64,000 nt of DNA, taken from positions 124,001 to 188,000 of the forward strand of contig NZ_JABMKY010000006.1 in NCBI RefSeq assembly GCF_013204845.1, given 5' to 3'. This DNA comes from Paenibacillus qinlingensis (GTDB lineage: Bacteria > Bacillota > Bacilli > Paenibacillales > NBRC-103111). The translations under genes were made by a program, and so were the position numbers. Below are positions 16,319 to 27,519 of the stretch, piece by piece. The stretch's first letter is position 1. Each line of letters starts with the position of its first letter. The notes beneath the pieces are model-generated. The model made no database searches. It saw only the letters and a program-made list of their open reading frames with translations, and was not told the origin of the DNA.

Positions 16319-19300
16319 GTGAGATGGACTAAACTGGAAAAAAAGAAAGCGAGATGGATAGCGACATTATTGGCTTGGATTGTGTTTTTAGCAGGTCTAA
16401 TCCCTGCGTCTCCGGAAATTGTTCAGGCAGCAGAAAATTATGTTACTAGTGTGGTAGCTTCTCCGGGACAGGTGAAACCCGGTGACACTGTTTCTTTGCA
16501 GGCTTCGGTGAAATCTCCAGAGAACAGATCGATTTTGGTGGATGTTGAAGTGTTTAACGAAACAGGTAAGAAGGTGTTTCAGAAATTTATAGATAAACAG
16601 ACGATTGCTGCGGGAGAAACGAGGACGTTTCCCTTCGAATGGAATGTTCCGACGAACCTAGAATCTGGAAAATATACGGTTAGTCTCGGCATCTATAAGG
16701 CCGGTTGGGGAGGCATGTACAAATGGCATGCGGGCGCAGCTTATGTGACTGTAGGTAAAGAGGTGGATAACGGCTTTACCATTGCAGCAACAGCAATGCC
16801 GAATCCAGTTAAGGCCGGAGAAACTGTCAACGTAGAGACGATTGTGTCTGCACTGAAGACACAGGAAGCAGTCGGGGAGATGACTATTGTAAGCCCAACA
16901 GGTTCCATTGTCGCTTCTAGTTTTTATGATTTGACGACTTTCGTATCCGGGCAGAAGCAGAAGTTTCCATTTTCCTGGAGCATTCCTGCAACTGTTCCTT
17001 CGGGCGAATATCGCGTATCCTTCACTTTGAAGAGCTCAGACCACAAAAAAGTGTATGCGAGTCAGCAGTCTGCTGCAGTGATCGAGGTGAAGCCTCCTGC
17101 GATAGAACCAGATGAAGACCATTCTGCTAAATACGTTATTACTGCTCATACGAAACGGGAGAAGGTGGGGCCCGGCGAAATTGTCAATATTGCAGCGCGG
17201 GTAAAAAGCTCTGAGGATACGACAGTACTTGTGGATGTTGAAGTGTATAGTCCGTCCAAAAAAAAGGTACACCAAGGGTTTTATGACTATCAAGCCCTGG
17301 TCGCCAATAAGCAGCATTCTTTTGGAATCGATTGGCAAATTCCAGCTGGCTCAGAGCAAGGTGTATACACGGTTTGGGTTGGTGTCTTCAAACCAGGCTG
17401 GGGACAGTTGTATGCTTGGGAGTCCATTGCTAGCAAGTTTCAGGTAACGAATACGCCGCCGCCAGTGGATAGAACACCTCCTTCCATTCCTTCTAAATTA
17501 ATTGCGAATGCTGGAGAAGGAAAGGTGACGTTGCAGTGGTCGCCGGTCCAAGAATCGGATCTAGGATCATACAATGTTTATGTTTCTAAAGACAATGGTG
17601 GGACTTGGGACTCCGTCTTTGATGTCGGCCTGACCAACGATTACACGGTTAATGGCTTGAATAATGGAACCACTTATTCGTTTGCGATTACAGCCAAAGA
17701 TCTATCAGGAAATGAATCAGCCAAATCTGTTCTCGTGCAAGCCACTCCTTATGACAATGTACCGACGGATACGACACCGCCTTCCGTTCCAGTGAATGTG
17801 TCTGCGAATGCAGGCGATGGAACGGTCACGTTGCAGTGGTCTCCCGTAACAGAATCGGATCTAGGAACGTACATGGTTTATGTTTCTAAGGATAATGGTA
17901 CGACGTGGGAACCAGTAATTAATGTAGGGAATGCTACTAGTTACAAGGTTGAAAACTTGACGAATGGAACTAATTATTCCTTCACGGTTACGGCCAAAGA
18001 TTTGACAGGTAATGAATCGGCCAAATCCGCAATCGTGGAAGCTACACCTTCAAATGCAAATGATGGTGCCCCAAGAATTCCGCAAGGATTTGAAGCGGAA
18101 GCAGGGGATGGATCGGTTACGTTCCATTGGCAAGCCAATACGGAGGCGGACTTGTTGGGCTACAGGCTTTATACATCATTGGATAGCGGTGCTACTTGGG
18201 ATGATGGCTATTATGTCGAAAAAAGTCCTTTTACAAAAGATGAATTAGAGAATGGGAAACCATATACTTTTGCAGTTACTGCTTTGAATTATAACGATGT
18301 TGAATCTGCAAAGTCCAAGACAGTCACGGCAACACCTGTCAAAGGCCCCCCTCCAGTTCCTGGGAATTTAATTTCTATTCCCGAAGATAAATCGGTTGCG
18401 TTGTACTGGGACCGGGTGTTGATCGAAGATTTAAAAAATTATAACGTGTATGTTACAGACGATAACGGAGTTAACTTTGTGTTAGACGCGGGCACACAAT
18501 CGTCATATACTGTGCCAGGTTTAATCAATGGGGTCGAATATACCTTTCAGGTTACTGCCGTTAACCAAGCGGATAAAGAATCACGGAAGTCGGCAGTAAG
18601 TAAAGCGACTCCTGTCAATGCGGACATAACGCCTCCCGCTGTCCCAAGCGGTTTGCAGATTGCGGAGGTAAAGAACGGAGAGCTTGCTCTTCAATGGCAA
18701 CCAGTGACAGATACGGATTGGTCAGGATATCGCATCTATAAGTCTATGGATCACGGAGTAACTTGGGGAGAGCCAATAGTAGCTTATTCTACTGATTATC
18801 TAGCAAACGGCTTGACGAATGGCACAATCTATACATTTGCCATCACGGCCTATGATGTTTCTGGTAATGAATCTGAGAAATCAGAGGCTGTTTCTGGAAC
18901 ACCAACTTTGTACACTGTACCCTCAGGTCTTAAGGCTGCTGGTGGGGATGGTCAAGTGAAGCTTTCATGGGATGTTTTGAATGCCGCTGATCTGGGAGAG
19001 TACAAAGTATATACCTCACTGGATAATGGCACAACATGGCAAGAGGGAGTCAGCGCAGGGAAGGCAACGGTCTATACAGCCAAACCACTTGAAAATGGTA
19101 AGGTTTATACGTTTGCCATTACTGCTGTTCGTTCAACCGATCAAGGGGAATCCAATAAATCGGCGTCTGTTTTCGCCAAACCGGATGCATTAATTATTCC
19201 CCCAGATCCAGTTTCAGTTGCGCCTCCTTTGCCGGCAACTAATAATGTCACGTTCGAAGATACAGTATCCTTCCTTTATGAGGGTCAATCTCCGATACAA

Positions 19301-22300
19301 TCGGGTGTAACGCCTGGAACGTTCGAGGAGGAGTCGATGAGTGTCATAACAGGCAGGGTACTGGATGCAGAAGGCAACGCGCTCCCAGGTGTCAAAATTG
19401 AGGTCATGCAACAGGAAAACTACGGGCACACTGGATCTCGTTTGGACGGAGCTTATGATCTGGTTGTCAACGGAGGCAGCACCGTTACTTTGAATTATGA
19501 AAAAACGGGATATATGACCGTTCAAAGGAAAGCACCAACAGGTTGGAATCAATTTTATGAGCTGCCTGATGTTCGCATGACTCCTTACGATACGAAAGTG
19601 ACAACAGTTGACTTGTCAAAGCCTGACATGCAAGTCGCGCAAGGAAATACTGTGACAGATGAGGACGGGACTCGTAAAGCGACCATGTTGTTCCAGCCAG
19701 GCACGCAGGCGACGATCAAGTTGGCTGACGGCACGGAGAAAATGCTAGACACGTTGAACGTTCGTGCCACGGAATATACGGTCGGCGAGCATGGACGCGA
19801 AGCTATGCCAGGGGAAGTTCCGCCTAATGTTGCTTATACATATGCCGTAGAACTGTCGGCGGATGAAGCGGTTGCTGCAGGAGCGACTGACGTATCTTTT
19901 GACAAAACTGTGTATGTATATGTTGACAACTTTCTCGAGTTGCGCACAGGAAGCATCATCCCGAATGGCTACTACAACTTGAAAACAGGGGCATGGGAAG
20001 CGGAAACCGACGGGGTGGTTGTCAAAATTGTAGATATTGTAGATGGCCTGGCCCGAATAGATATGAATGGCGACGGCATCGCTGAGACGGATGAAGTATT
20101 GGCGCAAGTCGGCTGGACGGAACAAGAGAAGGCCAAATTGGCTTCGCTATATGCTTCAGGTACAACTTTATGGAGAATGCCTGTTACACATTTCTCACCT
20201 CATGACTATAATCCTTGCCGTATTGTTGATGAGAGACTTTTACCGCCGAAAGCAAGTCCAATGCAGAAGATCCCTTCTGAAGGAGACAGCGAGTGTAACC
20301 AATGGGGTTCCATAATTGGCTGTGAAAGTCAGACACTAGGACAACAAGTTCCAATTGAAGGAACACCTTTCTTGCTTGATTATAATAGCAGAAGGACACC
20401 GGGCTTTAAGGAGAAAAATGCGATCTATGTGCCTGTTACCGACGATAGACCACTTGTATCAAGTATTTTGTATGCAGAGGCAACTTTTGAAGTTGCAGGG
20501 CAAACCATAGTTAAGCGCTATCCGACAAGTGAGCTGCATGAAAATCTTGAAGATTCTTTTGCTTGGGATGGACTTGATAAATATGGACGGAAAATGGTTG
20601 GCCAGCACAAATATACAATGGATGTAGCGTATGGATATCCTGAAATGATGAATATTATGGTACTTCCATATGAAATTCCGAATTATGGATATCTTTTCGG
20701 GGAAAGCTTCGGTAAATTAGCAGTGGGGCCAGCGGCAGATGAACAAATTGCTGCTTACACTACGGAAGGCCGAGACGACATAGCGGCACATCGCATATAC
20801 GAAGGATTAATTGAAAGCCCGAACAATCTTTATGATGGAATGGGAATTGCAGGCTGGAAACTGGACGTGCAAACTCAACTTAGTAACCTCGATAATATCG
20901 TTATTGATGAAATGGAAGCAAAAGATAAGGATGTAATTATTCGGCCATCGCTGTATGACCGTGGAAATGTGGTCGGATCGGATGGAAGCTTTTATACCAC
21001 AAAAGGTTTGGACATCTTTAAGATTAAAAGCAACGACAAAGGCTCGGAAAAGGTAGCCTCGCTGCCTTCTGATAAAGATTTGTTACTTGGGGTTGGTCCT
21101 ACGGGTACCTTATTTACTCGTAATACCGAGACATGGAATATTTCCCGAAAGCAGCCAAAGGAAAACAAGTGGACCAATTTTGCCGGGAATGGAACGGCCC
21201 GATCCACGTGGATGTATTATAAGGATGGAACCGATGCCAGAGGCGTTAGCCTAAGCAATTTTGAAGATTACGAAGTAGGGCCGGATGAAAGTTTGTATTT
21301 TGTGGATAAAGGTGCCCTTTATCGTATAAGTCCAGATAGTGAAATGTATAGCTACACGGTAGGGGATAGAGCGATCTTGGACGATAGGTATAAGGGAACC
21401 GGCAGTAATTCAGGAGAAGCTACAAAAATGAATGTTGGGGCTGCCGAGAGCGTTGAAGTTGCCCCTGATGGAACCATCTATATTATGCAGAATCATTTTA
21501 TAACGACATGCAATTCAGGCTGCCCAGGAATCATTGTAAATAGGATTAAAGCCATTGATCCTAGTGGATCCATTCGGATTGTTGCAGGTAAACCATTTGC
21601 ATCGGATCTTGAATCCGAGTATAAGAATGTGACTTACAATATTGCTGATGGTGCTGATGCCGCAGAGACTTTCTTCGTTACGGCTGATTTCCACTTAGAC
21701 GGTGAAGGAAATATGTATTTCCTCAATTACGATCCAAATAAAGTGAAAGTGATTTATAAGATTGACAAAGAAGGAATTATACATGAATTTGATCCGCACG
21801 TGCTTGAGATGATCACGCTTAAAGCGGTTGTTAGAGTTGAACCGCCTAGGCCAATCACAAGTGTACGTTTGCTTCAAGCAGGTCCTGATGGAAACGTGTA
21901 CTTTAGTGTGCAGACAATTGATAATACTTATCGAGTTTTTCGTTACGGTGTTGGAAAGAGCGGAGCTATCCAGGAAAAAATTGAACCGGATGACAATGGC
22001 ATTTATGCGCAAGTTTTTGACATGCAGACAGGGCGGCAGTTGAAAACTGTAAGTAGCCTTACTGGAAAAACACATTTTGATTACAAGTATGATGCGGAAG
22101 GGCGATTAATCAGCTTAGTTGATTACAAAGGCGATAAAGTTACTATTCATCGAGATACTGCGGGAGTGCCTGTGGAAATCGAAAGCGCATATGGTCAAGT
22201 GACTAAGCTCAGGGTAGAGGATGGACAGTTGCTAGAAATAACGAGTCCAGCGGGAGAAGTGTACCGCATGACTTATGATGAGTCCGGTTTGATGACCCAA

Positions 22301-25114
22301 ATGACGGATCCAGAGAACAACGTTAAGAAGTATGGGTTTGGAGAAAGAGGAAGACTCATACGTGCGCAAACACCACGAGAGGGTGTGAAAACATTGCAAC
22401 GTGCAGATAAACCAAACGGATATACAGTAACATTTACAGATCCGGATAATAAAGTTACGAAGCATGAAACCACCCTAGCGCCGGGTTCACGGACGAGAAC
22501 GGTAATTGACCCACTAGGCTTTAAGACGACCGTAGAGGTGAAATCCACTACTCGAACCACGAAATATTCGGATGGAACCACAGATACAGAGCTTTTAGTG
22601 TCCGACGAGCAATGGGGCGAAGAATTCAAGAGAGTTGCGTTCGCCACTCATCGCTCTAAAACGAATGAGATAACTGAAATAAAATACGATAAGTTTGTTG
22701 AATTGGAAAACCTGAATAACCCGTTAAGTCTCAAGTCACTGAAAACGGTCCAAACGATCGACGGAATGGCCACGACCAGCGAATACTTTCCTCTGGAGCG
22801 AAAAGTTGTCGTTACTTCGTCGGGCGGCCAAGTAAATGCCACATATATGGACGAATGGGATCGTACTGTGAAAACAGAAGAGCCTGGTACAGGTATCGCA
22901 CCTGTATTGGTTACTTATGATGAGCATGGACGGGTGAAAATGGTTTCGAAAGGCGAACAATATCTCATCTATTCCTACAACGACAAAGGATTGGTTGCAA
23001 CGGTTACGGATGCCGATAATCATGTGAAAACCTATACTTATGATGATGCTAACCGTGTTGAAACTCTTCTTACACCTGGGGGAAGACAATATCGGAATGG
23101 ATATGATAAGAATGGAAATTTAACTGAATTTACGATGCCTAATGGAGAAAAGGTGCAACAGAAATATAGTGCCGATAATGAATTTGAGGGGATTTCGTTC
23201 GGCGATGAACAAACAGGGCTGAATGTTAAGAGAACCTTAGGGAATGCCAAGGACCTTTCGACACTTCCTAGCGGTCGTACAATTGATTATATTATGGAGA
23301 ACAATCAAATGGTTCAAACAAATGATAATGATCTCTTGCGATCCTTCTCCTACGTTGCCGGCAATGGACTAGACCTCTTTGACAAAATAACGAGTGTGAC
23401 CAAGAATGTATACGCGGACACGCAAACGGTTGATTTTGGTTACGATGAGAATTTTAATATCAACTCTGCCGTCTTTCATGGAGACGCTAACGGCCAGTTT
23501 CAATATGAATACAACAAACTGGGATTGATGACGGGTATGACTTCCACTGTTGTATCCGCGACATACGGTCAATTAAACGTTCCAACAGTGTTTGACTGGG
23601 ACTCTAATTTCCGAATGACCCGAAGCGGTGATTTTAATTACAAATATGAGGGACCTAATGGCAGATTGAGTGCGATGAATGATTCAAAGCTTCAAACAGA
23701 CATTGCCTATGACGATATGGGACGTTTGAATAAGCTTGTGTACAAACTCAAGGGCGTCGAGGTTTACAAGGTTTTCCTCACATATAATAAAGCTAATTTA
23801 CTTGAGAGCAAACAGGTCATATCGAATGGGAAAACGTCTATCTACGAGTATACCTATGATGAGGATGCTCAGCTCAAAGCCGTAACCCGAAAAGGTGAAG
23901 CAGGAGAGATCTACAACGAAGCTTATGAATATGATGTGAATAAAAATCTCACGAACCGAGAACTTTTAAACGGTAGTAAAATAAGAAGTCAGTATGGACC
24001 GCTGGATGAACTTCAGCAAGTTGGAGATGTATCTTACAAATTTAATGTGGACGGACAATTAACTCAGAGGGGCGAGGATACGTTCCATTACGGAGCAAAG
24101 GACGAACTGCTCGAAGCAATTGTTGATGGTAATGGCATCCACTACACGTATGATGCTGTCGGTAGATTGGTTGCTAGAGAAAACGCTCAAGGCAAGACAC
24201 AATATTTGTACGGCAATATCACGATGGCGAAGACGGTGACAGCGACGATTGATTCAAATGGCGTCATCACTCTCTATAATTACGACGTGAATGGATTGCT
24301 CATTAGTTTGGAACGAAATGGTCAAACTTATTACGTAGTGTCCGACAATATCGGGACACCGCAGCTTGTTCTTGATGAGTCGGGCAATATTGTGAAGGAG
24401 TTGTTTTATGACAGCTTTGGTCTATTGCAATCTGACTCGAACGCAGCATTCCGGTTAGATATCGGTTTCGCAGGAGGAATCGCGGATGAAGATACTGGAT
24501 TTGTACGATTCGGTTCTCGTGACTATGATCCAGTATCTGCCCGATGGACTGCCAAAGACTCCATCTTCCTGGACAGCAAGCAAGCGAATATGTACGCTTA
24601 TGTCGGCAATAATCCGATTATGCTTAGAGATCCTTGTGGTCAAGCATGTGTAGGAGGCTCCTTTTATAATTTAGTTGGAGGGGGAGCTAAAATTTGCATT
24701 GATGACGAAGGCATGGCTTTCTGCGGCGAAATTGGCGTAGGAGTGGGTGGAGGGGTTGAACTCAATCTTTTTGAGGAAGTTCCGTTAACCAGTGTGGGAG
24801 CTGAGGCGGCAGTGAAGATTAAGTATGGTCCAGTAGGCATAAATATGGGTATAGAAGGAAAGCTAATTAAAGGGAATCCTTGCTTTCAAATAAAACCCAA
24901 GTTAACAGCAGGAGCTGGCCCATTAGAGATCGATCTAATTGACCTGTCCAAAAGCAAGAAGAAAGCCAAAATGGATGAACTTGGAAAAAAACCAACAGAG
25001 GTGTTGGAAAAGGCAATAGACAAAGCAAGGGGTGCACGAGAACAAGATATATCTTTGAAAAACAACATAGAAGCTTCAGCCAAGTTAAAAGGCTGCATTA
25101 GTTCTAAAAAGTAA
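16319..25114 (+). CDS. Giant secreted RHS/YD-repeat protein
   Basis: Exported protein of 2,931 residues. The GTG at 16319 is preferred: AAGGAG is 8 bp upstream and a clean signal peptide follows, cut after about residue 38. An in-frame GTG at 16268 lacks both. Order of parts: three ~120-residue Ig/BsuPI-like repeats (about 41-377), six FnIII domains (about 384-957), a carboxypeptidase-regulatory-like domain (about 1005-1090), an NHL/propeller-like region (about 1545-1880), YD repeats forming the shell (about 1900-2740) and the RHS core end (SARWTAKDS, then YAYVGNNPIMLRDP). A 155-residue variable tail rich in Gly/Ile/Val follows, then a Lys-rich helix. The tail matches no toxin I know, and no immunity-like gene follows directly. 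Confidence 0.9.
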   Translation: MRWTKLEKKKARWIATLLAWIVFLAGLIPASPEIVQAAENYVTSVVASPGQVKPGDTVSLQASVKSPENRSILVDVEVFNETGKKVFQKFIDKQTIAAGETRTFPFEWNVPTNLESGKYTVSLGIYKAGWGGMYKWHAGAAYVTVGKEVDNGFTIAATAMPNPVKAGETVNVETIVSALKTQEAVGEMTIVSPTGSIVASSFYDLTTFVSGQKQKFPFSWSIPATVPSGEYRVSFTLKSSDHKKVYASQQSAAVIEVKPPAIEPDEDHSAKYVITAHTKREKVGPGEIVNIAARVKSSEDTTVLVDVEVYSPSKKKVHQGFYDYQALVANKQHSFGIDWQIPAGSEQGVYTVWVGVFKPGWGQLYAWESIASKFQVTNTPPPVDRTPPSIPSKLIANAGEGKVTLQWSPVQESDLGSYNVYVSKDNGGTWDSVFDVGLTNDYTVNGLNNGTTYSFAITAKDLSGNESAKSVLVQATPYDNVPTDTTPPSVPVNVSANAGDGTVTLQWSPVTESDLGTYMVYVSKDNGTTWEPVINVGNATSYKVENLTNGTNYSFTVTAKDLTGNESAKSAIVEATPSNANDGAPRIPQGFEAEAGDGSVTFHWQANTEADLLGYRLYTSLDSGATWDDGYYVEKSPFTKDELENGKPYTFAVTALNYNDVESAKSKTVTATPVKGPPPVPGNLISIPEDKSVALYWDRVLIEDLKNYNVYVTDDNGVNFVLDAGTQSSYTVPGLINGVEYTFQVTAVNQADKESRKSAVSKATPVNADITPPAVPSGLQIAEVKNGELALQWQPVTDTDWSGYRIYKSMDHGVTWGEPIVAYSTDYLANGLTNGTIYTFAITAYDVSGNESEKSEAVSGTPTLYTVPSGLKAAGGDGQVKLSWDVLNAADLGEYKVYTSLDNGTTWQEGVSAGKATVYTAKPLENGKVYTFAITAVRSTDQGESNKSASVFAKPDALIIPPDPVSVAPPLPATNNVTFEDTVSFLYEGQSPIQSGVTPGTFEEESMSVITGRVLDAEGNALPGVKIEVMQQENYGHTGSRLDGAYDLVVNGGSTVTLNYEKTGYMTVQRKAPTGWNQFYELPDVRMTPYDTKVTTVDLSKPDMQVAQGNTVTDEDGTRKATMLFQPGTQATIKLADGTEKMLDTLNVRATEYTVGEHGREAMPGEVPPNVAYTYAVELSADEAVAAGATDVSFDKTVYVYVDNFLELRTGSIIPNGYYNLKTGAWEAETDGVVVKIVDIVDGLARIDMNGDGIAETDEVLAQVGWTEQEKAKLASLYASGTTLWRMPVTHFSPHDYNPCRIVDERLLPPKASPMQKIPSEGDSECNQWGSIIGCESQTLGQQVPIEGTPFLLDYNSRRTPGFKEKNAIYVPVTDDRPLVSSILYAEATFEVAGQTIVKRYPTSELHENLEDSFAWDGLDKYGRKMVGQHKYTMDVAYGYPEMMNIMVLPYEIPNYGYLFGESFGKLAVGPAADEQIAAYTTEGRDDIAAHRIYEGLIESPNNLYDGMGIAGWKLDVQTQLSNLDNIVIDEMEAKDKDVIIRPSLYDRGNVVGSDGSFYTTKGLDIFKIKSNDKGSEKVASLPSDKDLLLGVGPTGTLFTRNTETWNISRKQPKENKWTNFAGNGTARSTWMYYKDGTDARGVSLSNFEDYEVGPDESLYFVDKGALYRISPDSEMYSYTVGDRAILDDRYKGTGSNSGEATKMNVGAAESVEVAPDGTIYIMQNHFITTCNSGCPGIIVNRIKAIDPSGSIRIVAGKPFASDLESEYKNVTYNIADGADAAETFFVTADFHLDGEGNMYFLNYDPNKVKVIYKIDKEGIIHEFDPHVLEMITLKAVVRVEPPRPITSVRLLQAGPDGNVYFSVQTIDNTYRVFRYGVGKSGAIQEKIEPDDNGIYAQVFDMQTGRQLKTVSSLTGKTHFDYKYDAEGRLISLVDYKGDKVTIHRDTAGVPVEIESAYGQVTKLRVEDGQLLEITSPAGEVYRMTYDESGLMTQMTDPENNVKKYGFGERGRLIRAQTPREGVKTLQRADKPNGYTVTFTDPDNKVTKHETTLAPGSRTRTVIDPLGFKTTVEVKSTTRTTKYSDGTTDTELLVSDEQWGEEFKRVAFATHRSKTNEITEIKYDKFVELENLNNPLSLKSLKTVQTIDGMATTSEYFPLERKVVVTSSGGQVNATYMDEWDRTVKTEEPGTGIAPVLVTYDEHGRVKMVSKGEQYLIYSYNDKGLVATVTDADNHVKTYTYDDANRVETLLTPGGRQYRNGYDKNGNLTEFTMPNGEKVQQKYSADNEFEGISFGDEQTGLNVKRTLGNAKDLSTLPSGRTIDYIMENNQMVQTNDNDLLRSFSYVAGNGLDLFDKITSVTKNVYADTQTVDFGYDENFNINSAVFHGDANGQFQYEYNKLGLMTGMTSTVVSATYGQLNVPTVFDWDSNFRMTRSGDFNYKYEGPNGRLSAMNDSKLQTDIAYDDMGRLNKLVYKLKGVEVYKVFLTYNKANLLESKQVISNGKTSIYEYTYDEDAQLKAVTRKGEAGEIYNEAYEYDVNKNLTNRELLNGSKIRSQYGPLDELQQVGDVSYKFNVDGQLTQRGEDTFHYGAKDELLEAIVDGNGIHYTYDAVGRLVARENAQGKTQYLYGNITMAKTVTATIDSNGVITLYNYDVNGLLISLERNGQTYYVVSDNIGTPQLVLDESGNIVKELFYDSFGLLQSDSNAAFRLDIGFAGGIADEDTGFVRFGSRDYDPVSARWTAKDSIFLDSKQANMYAYVGNNPIMLRDPCGQACVGGSFYNLVGGGAKICIDDEGMAFCGEIGVGVGGGVELNLFEEVPLTSVGAEAAVKIKYGPVGINMGIEGKLIKGNPCFQIKPKLTAGAGPLEIDLIDLSKSKKKAKMDELGKKPTEVLEKAIDKARGAREQDISLKNNIEASAKLKGCISSKK

Positions 25115-25120
25115 TACGAT

Positions 25121-25163
25121 TAGGCTGTCCTCATGGTGAACACACGAGGGCAGCCTAGTTTTG
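25121..25163 (+). terminator. Terminator after the RHS gene
   Basis: TAGGCTGTCCTC (25121-25132) pairs with GAGGGCAGCCTA (25146-25157) through 12 positions with one G-U pair, followed by GTTTTG. Confidence 0.85.
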
Positions 25164-25197
25164 TAATTAGGAATGCTTGGAGGTGAATTACCACTTT

Positions 25198-25221
25198 ATA
25201 TAGGGTATAGGGGTATGGTGT
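25198..25221. promoter_or_regulatory. Candidate CsoR operator
   Basis: TATAGGGTATAGGGGTATGG contains the G-tract/TAT pattern found in CsoR-type copper operators and lies about 30 bp before the CsoR start. Inferred from resemblance only. Confidence 0.4.
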
Positions 25222-25247
25222 ATTGTTGGTGTGAGGAGGAGATAAAA

Positions 25248-25580
25248 TTGGTAAAACATGATATCCAAGAATTAAATGAGGGCTGCTCTCATTCAAACAG
25301 TGATCGAATAAGTCATCATTCAGATAAAACAAAAACTAATCCGATTTCTAGGCTTAATCGCATCGAAGGACAAATTCGCGGTGTGAAAGGTCTTATTGAG
25401 AAAGATACGTATTGTGACGATGTGTTAAATCAAATCGCCGCGATTCAATCAGCTTTAAACGGTGTTGGGAAACTACTTTTTGAGCATCATCTAAACAGTT
25501 GTGTAATTGAGCGCATTCAAGAAGGGGATAATGAGGTTATCAAAGAACTCATGATTACCATGAATAAATTATTGAAATAA
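25248..25580 (+). CDS. CsoR/DUF156-family metal-sensing repressor
   Basis: All-helical repressor of 110 residues from the TTG at 25248, which has GAGGAGG about 7 bp upstream. An upstream ATG in the same frame at 25215 lacks a site. The domain starts at ISRLNRIEGQIRGVKGLIEK. The three copper-ligand positions of CsoR are present: Cys in DTYCDD and the His and Cys in HHLNSCV. This points to Cu(I) or a related thiophilic signal. An MFS-type pump gene followed in the operon but is now broken, so the regulator may have outlived its target. Confidence 0.88.
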   Translation: MVKHDIQELNEGCSHSNSDRISHHSDKTKTNPISRLNRIEGQIRGVKGLIEKDTYCDDVLNQIAAIQSALNGVGKLLFEHHLNSCVIERIQEGDNEVIKELMITMNKLLK

Positions 25581-25596
25581 AAGGGAGAGATTAGAT

Positions 25597-26527
25597 ATGT
25601 CAACTTAGTTGGCAATGGACTTTTTTAATCAATGTTCAGGTTGGCATAATTGCTTTGTTCGTAGCACCTAAACTTCTTACAAAAAGTATCCGAAGAAAAG
25701 GCAGCATTGACGTTGTAGGTTCTGCACTTGTTACTGCATCTTTATTTCTACTCGTTTAGGGTATTGTTACAGCAGAGATCAATGGATGGGGCTCAACGTC
25801 GACTGTTCTCACGCTTATTTTAGTAGCTGCAATGTTTATCCTTTTCCTTGTTATTCAAGCTGTGAAGAAAGAACCTCTTGTACCATTACGTATCTTTAAA
25901 GTACCAAATCTGGCTGCAGGTAATATTGCACTTATCATGCTATCAGGTGGTTGGATCCCATTATGGTATTTCCTCAATCTTTACTTGCAGCAAATATTGA
26001 AGTTTTCTGCTTTTACTGGCGGAATTAGTTTGCTTCCGACGACGATTATAGTTGCCGTCTTTATGATGTTCGTTACAGGTAAATTGATTGGAAAGTTTGG
26101 CATAAAAGCAAGCCTGGTCATTGGGTTAATTATACTTGGAGGTTTGATGCTCCTCTTGTTCTCTGCAAGCACGCCAGTAAATGGAAGCTTTGTGGCTCAT
26201 GTGTTGCCTGCTTCTCTATTAGGTGGTCTAGGCATGGCACTGGCCTATATCCCTGCTACAATGGCAGCTATGTCGGGAGCTAAACCTGAGGAGGCGGGAC
26301 TCGCATCAGGAATTGCAAATACAAGTTATCAGATTGGATCTGCAATCAGTCTGGCCATTATGGTCGCGATTGCAGCATCGACGACGGCTTCCTACTCTGG
26401 TAGCGACCCTATAGCAGCTCTGAATATGGGGTTCCATCAAGCGTTCTTATGGTCTGGTATCATAACTTTTGTAGGAGCGTTGTTGGCATTTATGTTTATT
26501 CGTACCCCTAAACAGGGGAACCAATGA
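25597..26527 (+). pseudogene. Broken MFS (DHA2/EmrB-like) efflux pump
   Basis: A start (ATG TCA ACT) with a ribosome site is followed at once by sequence from the middle of a 14-helix DHA2 pump (LINVQVGIIALFVAPKLL, then GSIDVVGSALVTASLFLLV). An internal TAG at 25758-25760 interrupts it. The C-terminal ~230 residues (VKKEPLVPLRIFKVPNLAAG through FMFIRTPKQG) remain open. About 190 N-terminal residues are missing. It lies 16 bp after the CsoR gene and was probably regulated by it. Confidence 0.85.
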
Positions 26528-26650
26528 GACTTACAGCTATGTAACTGGGTTTTAGTCTCCAGTTAGGCTATGTGCATGATTAGGCGAGCTGTACTGGCAT
26601 TTCAAGTCGATGGTGTATGTATGGACAGATTATTTTAATATGCACCGTAA

Positions 26651-26682
26651 AGAAAGGCCGAATTTCCGGCCTTTCTTTTTTG
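26651..26682 (+). terminator. Terminator after the broken MFS gene
   Basis: AGAAAGGCCG (26651-26660) pairs with CGGCCTTTCT (26667-26676), loop AATTTC, followed by a run of T. Confidence 0.9.
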
Positions 26683-26962
26683 ATTATTCTATGATTGGGA
26701 AACTACTTAGAGACTGCATCATGGCCTATTTCAGAGACTAATTGAATCAATAATTCCAAACGATTGGGAATATGGCTAGAAATATTCATGACACTAGATA
26801 GGAGAAGTATGCAGATGAATTAATATATAGCATTCCGTTTAGAGTAAACAACACTAAATGGAAGTATATAGAATAAATTGCGATGCTATGTGGGACGGCT
26901 CTTTCCCATGCACCTTTTTAAGTATTCCCCCGTGAATCCGCCATTAATAACTAAATATTGAC

Positions 26963-27011
26963 AAACTATTTGCTGGAATTGTTGAGCGCTGCTACGTTAG
27001 TCAAATAGTTT
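26963..27011. repeat. 10-bp inverted repeat in an AT-rich gene-free stretch
   Basis: AAACTATTTG (26963-26972) and CAAATAGTTT (27002-27011) are 29 bp apart. The 26690-27218 stretch is very AT-rich and holds no gene I can support. A regulatory or structural role is possible but unproven. Confidence 0.3.
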
Positions 27012-27218
27012 ATTATCTCAGTCAACAACTCTATTTTCCAGTCTAACACTATTTTTCACCGAAATTATTATCACTCTCTATTAAAAAAAACAAGCAATAA
27101 TATCAATAGAATTTTAATGTTATCAACATAATTTTTTCATATTAAGATTATGTTAAAGCGCAAATATATATGTATATGATTTTATGTTTTTATATCTATC
27201 ATAAATTGATAAGTGTGA

Positions 27219-27519
27219 TTGACAATTGATAATGTTAGATTCTATTCTAGGCATGTAACGGATATGGGCTTTATGATACGAACAAGGCTTTACTCAGCTT
27301 GGAAAGTTCAGCTTGGTGAGCCAATCACTGGGCACGATTTGACATGGCGGCCTACGATAACATATGGTTTGACGATTTCGTCGACTGCCAATTGGAGAAC
27401 GGCATTGTCCGCTCATGTGCCCTAGTGAAGGCAATGAGTACTCGCTGGAGTGCCATGGGTTCCAGCCGTATCTTCATTCCGTGGAACTACTACATGGCTT
27501 ATGGCCACTTGGCATAGAT
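27219..27519 (+). pseudogene. Unidentified coding debris
   Basis: Base composition is higher in GC than the flanks. Two overlapping plus-strand frames read as protein-like pieces (TIDNVRFYSRH, then in another frame FDMAAYDNIWFDDFVDCQLE). The first resembles the end of a carbohydrate-binding module, but I cannot identify either securely. No start or ribosome site supports a working gene. Confidence 0.25.
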
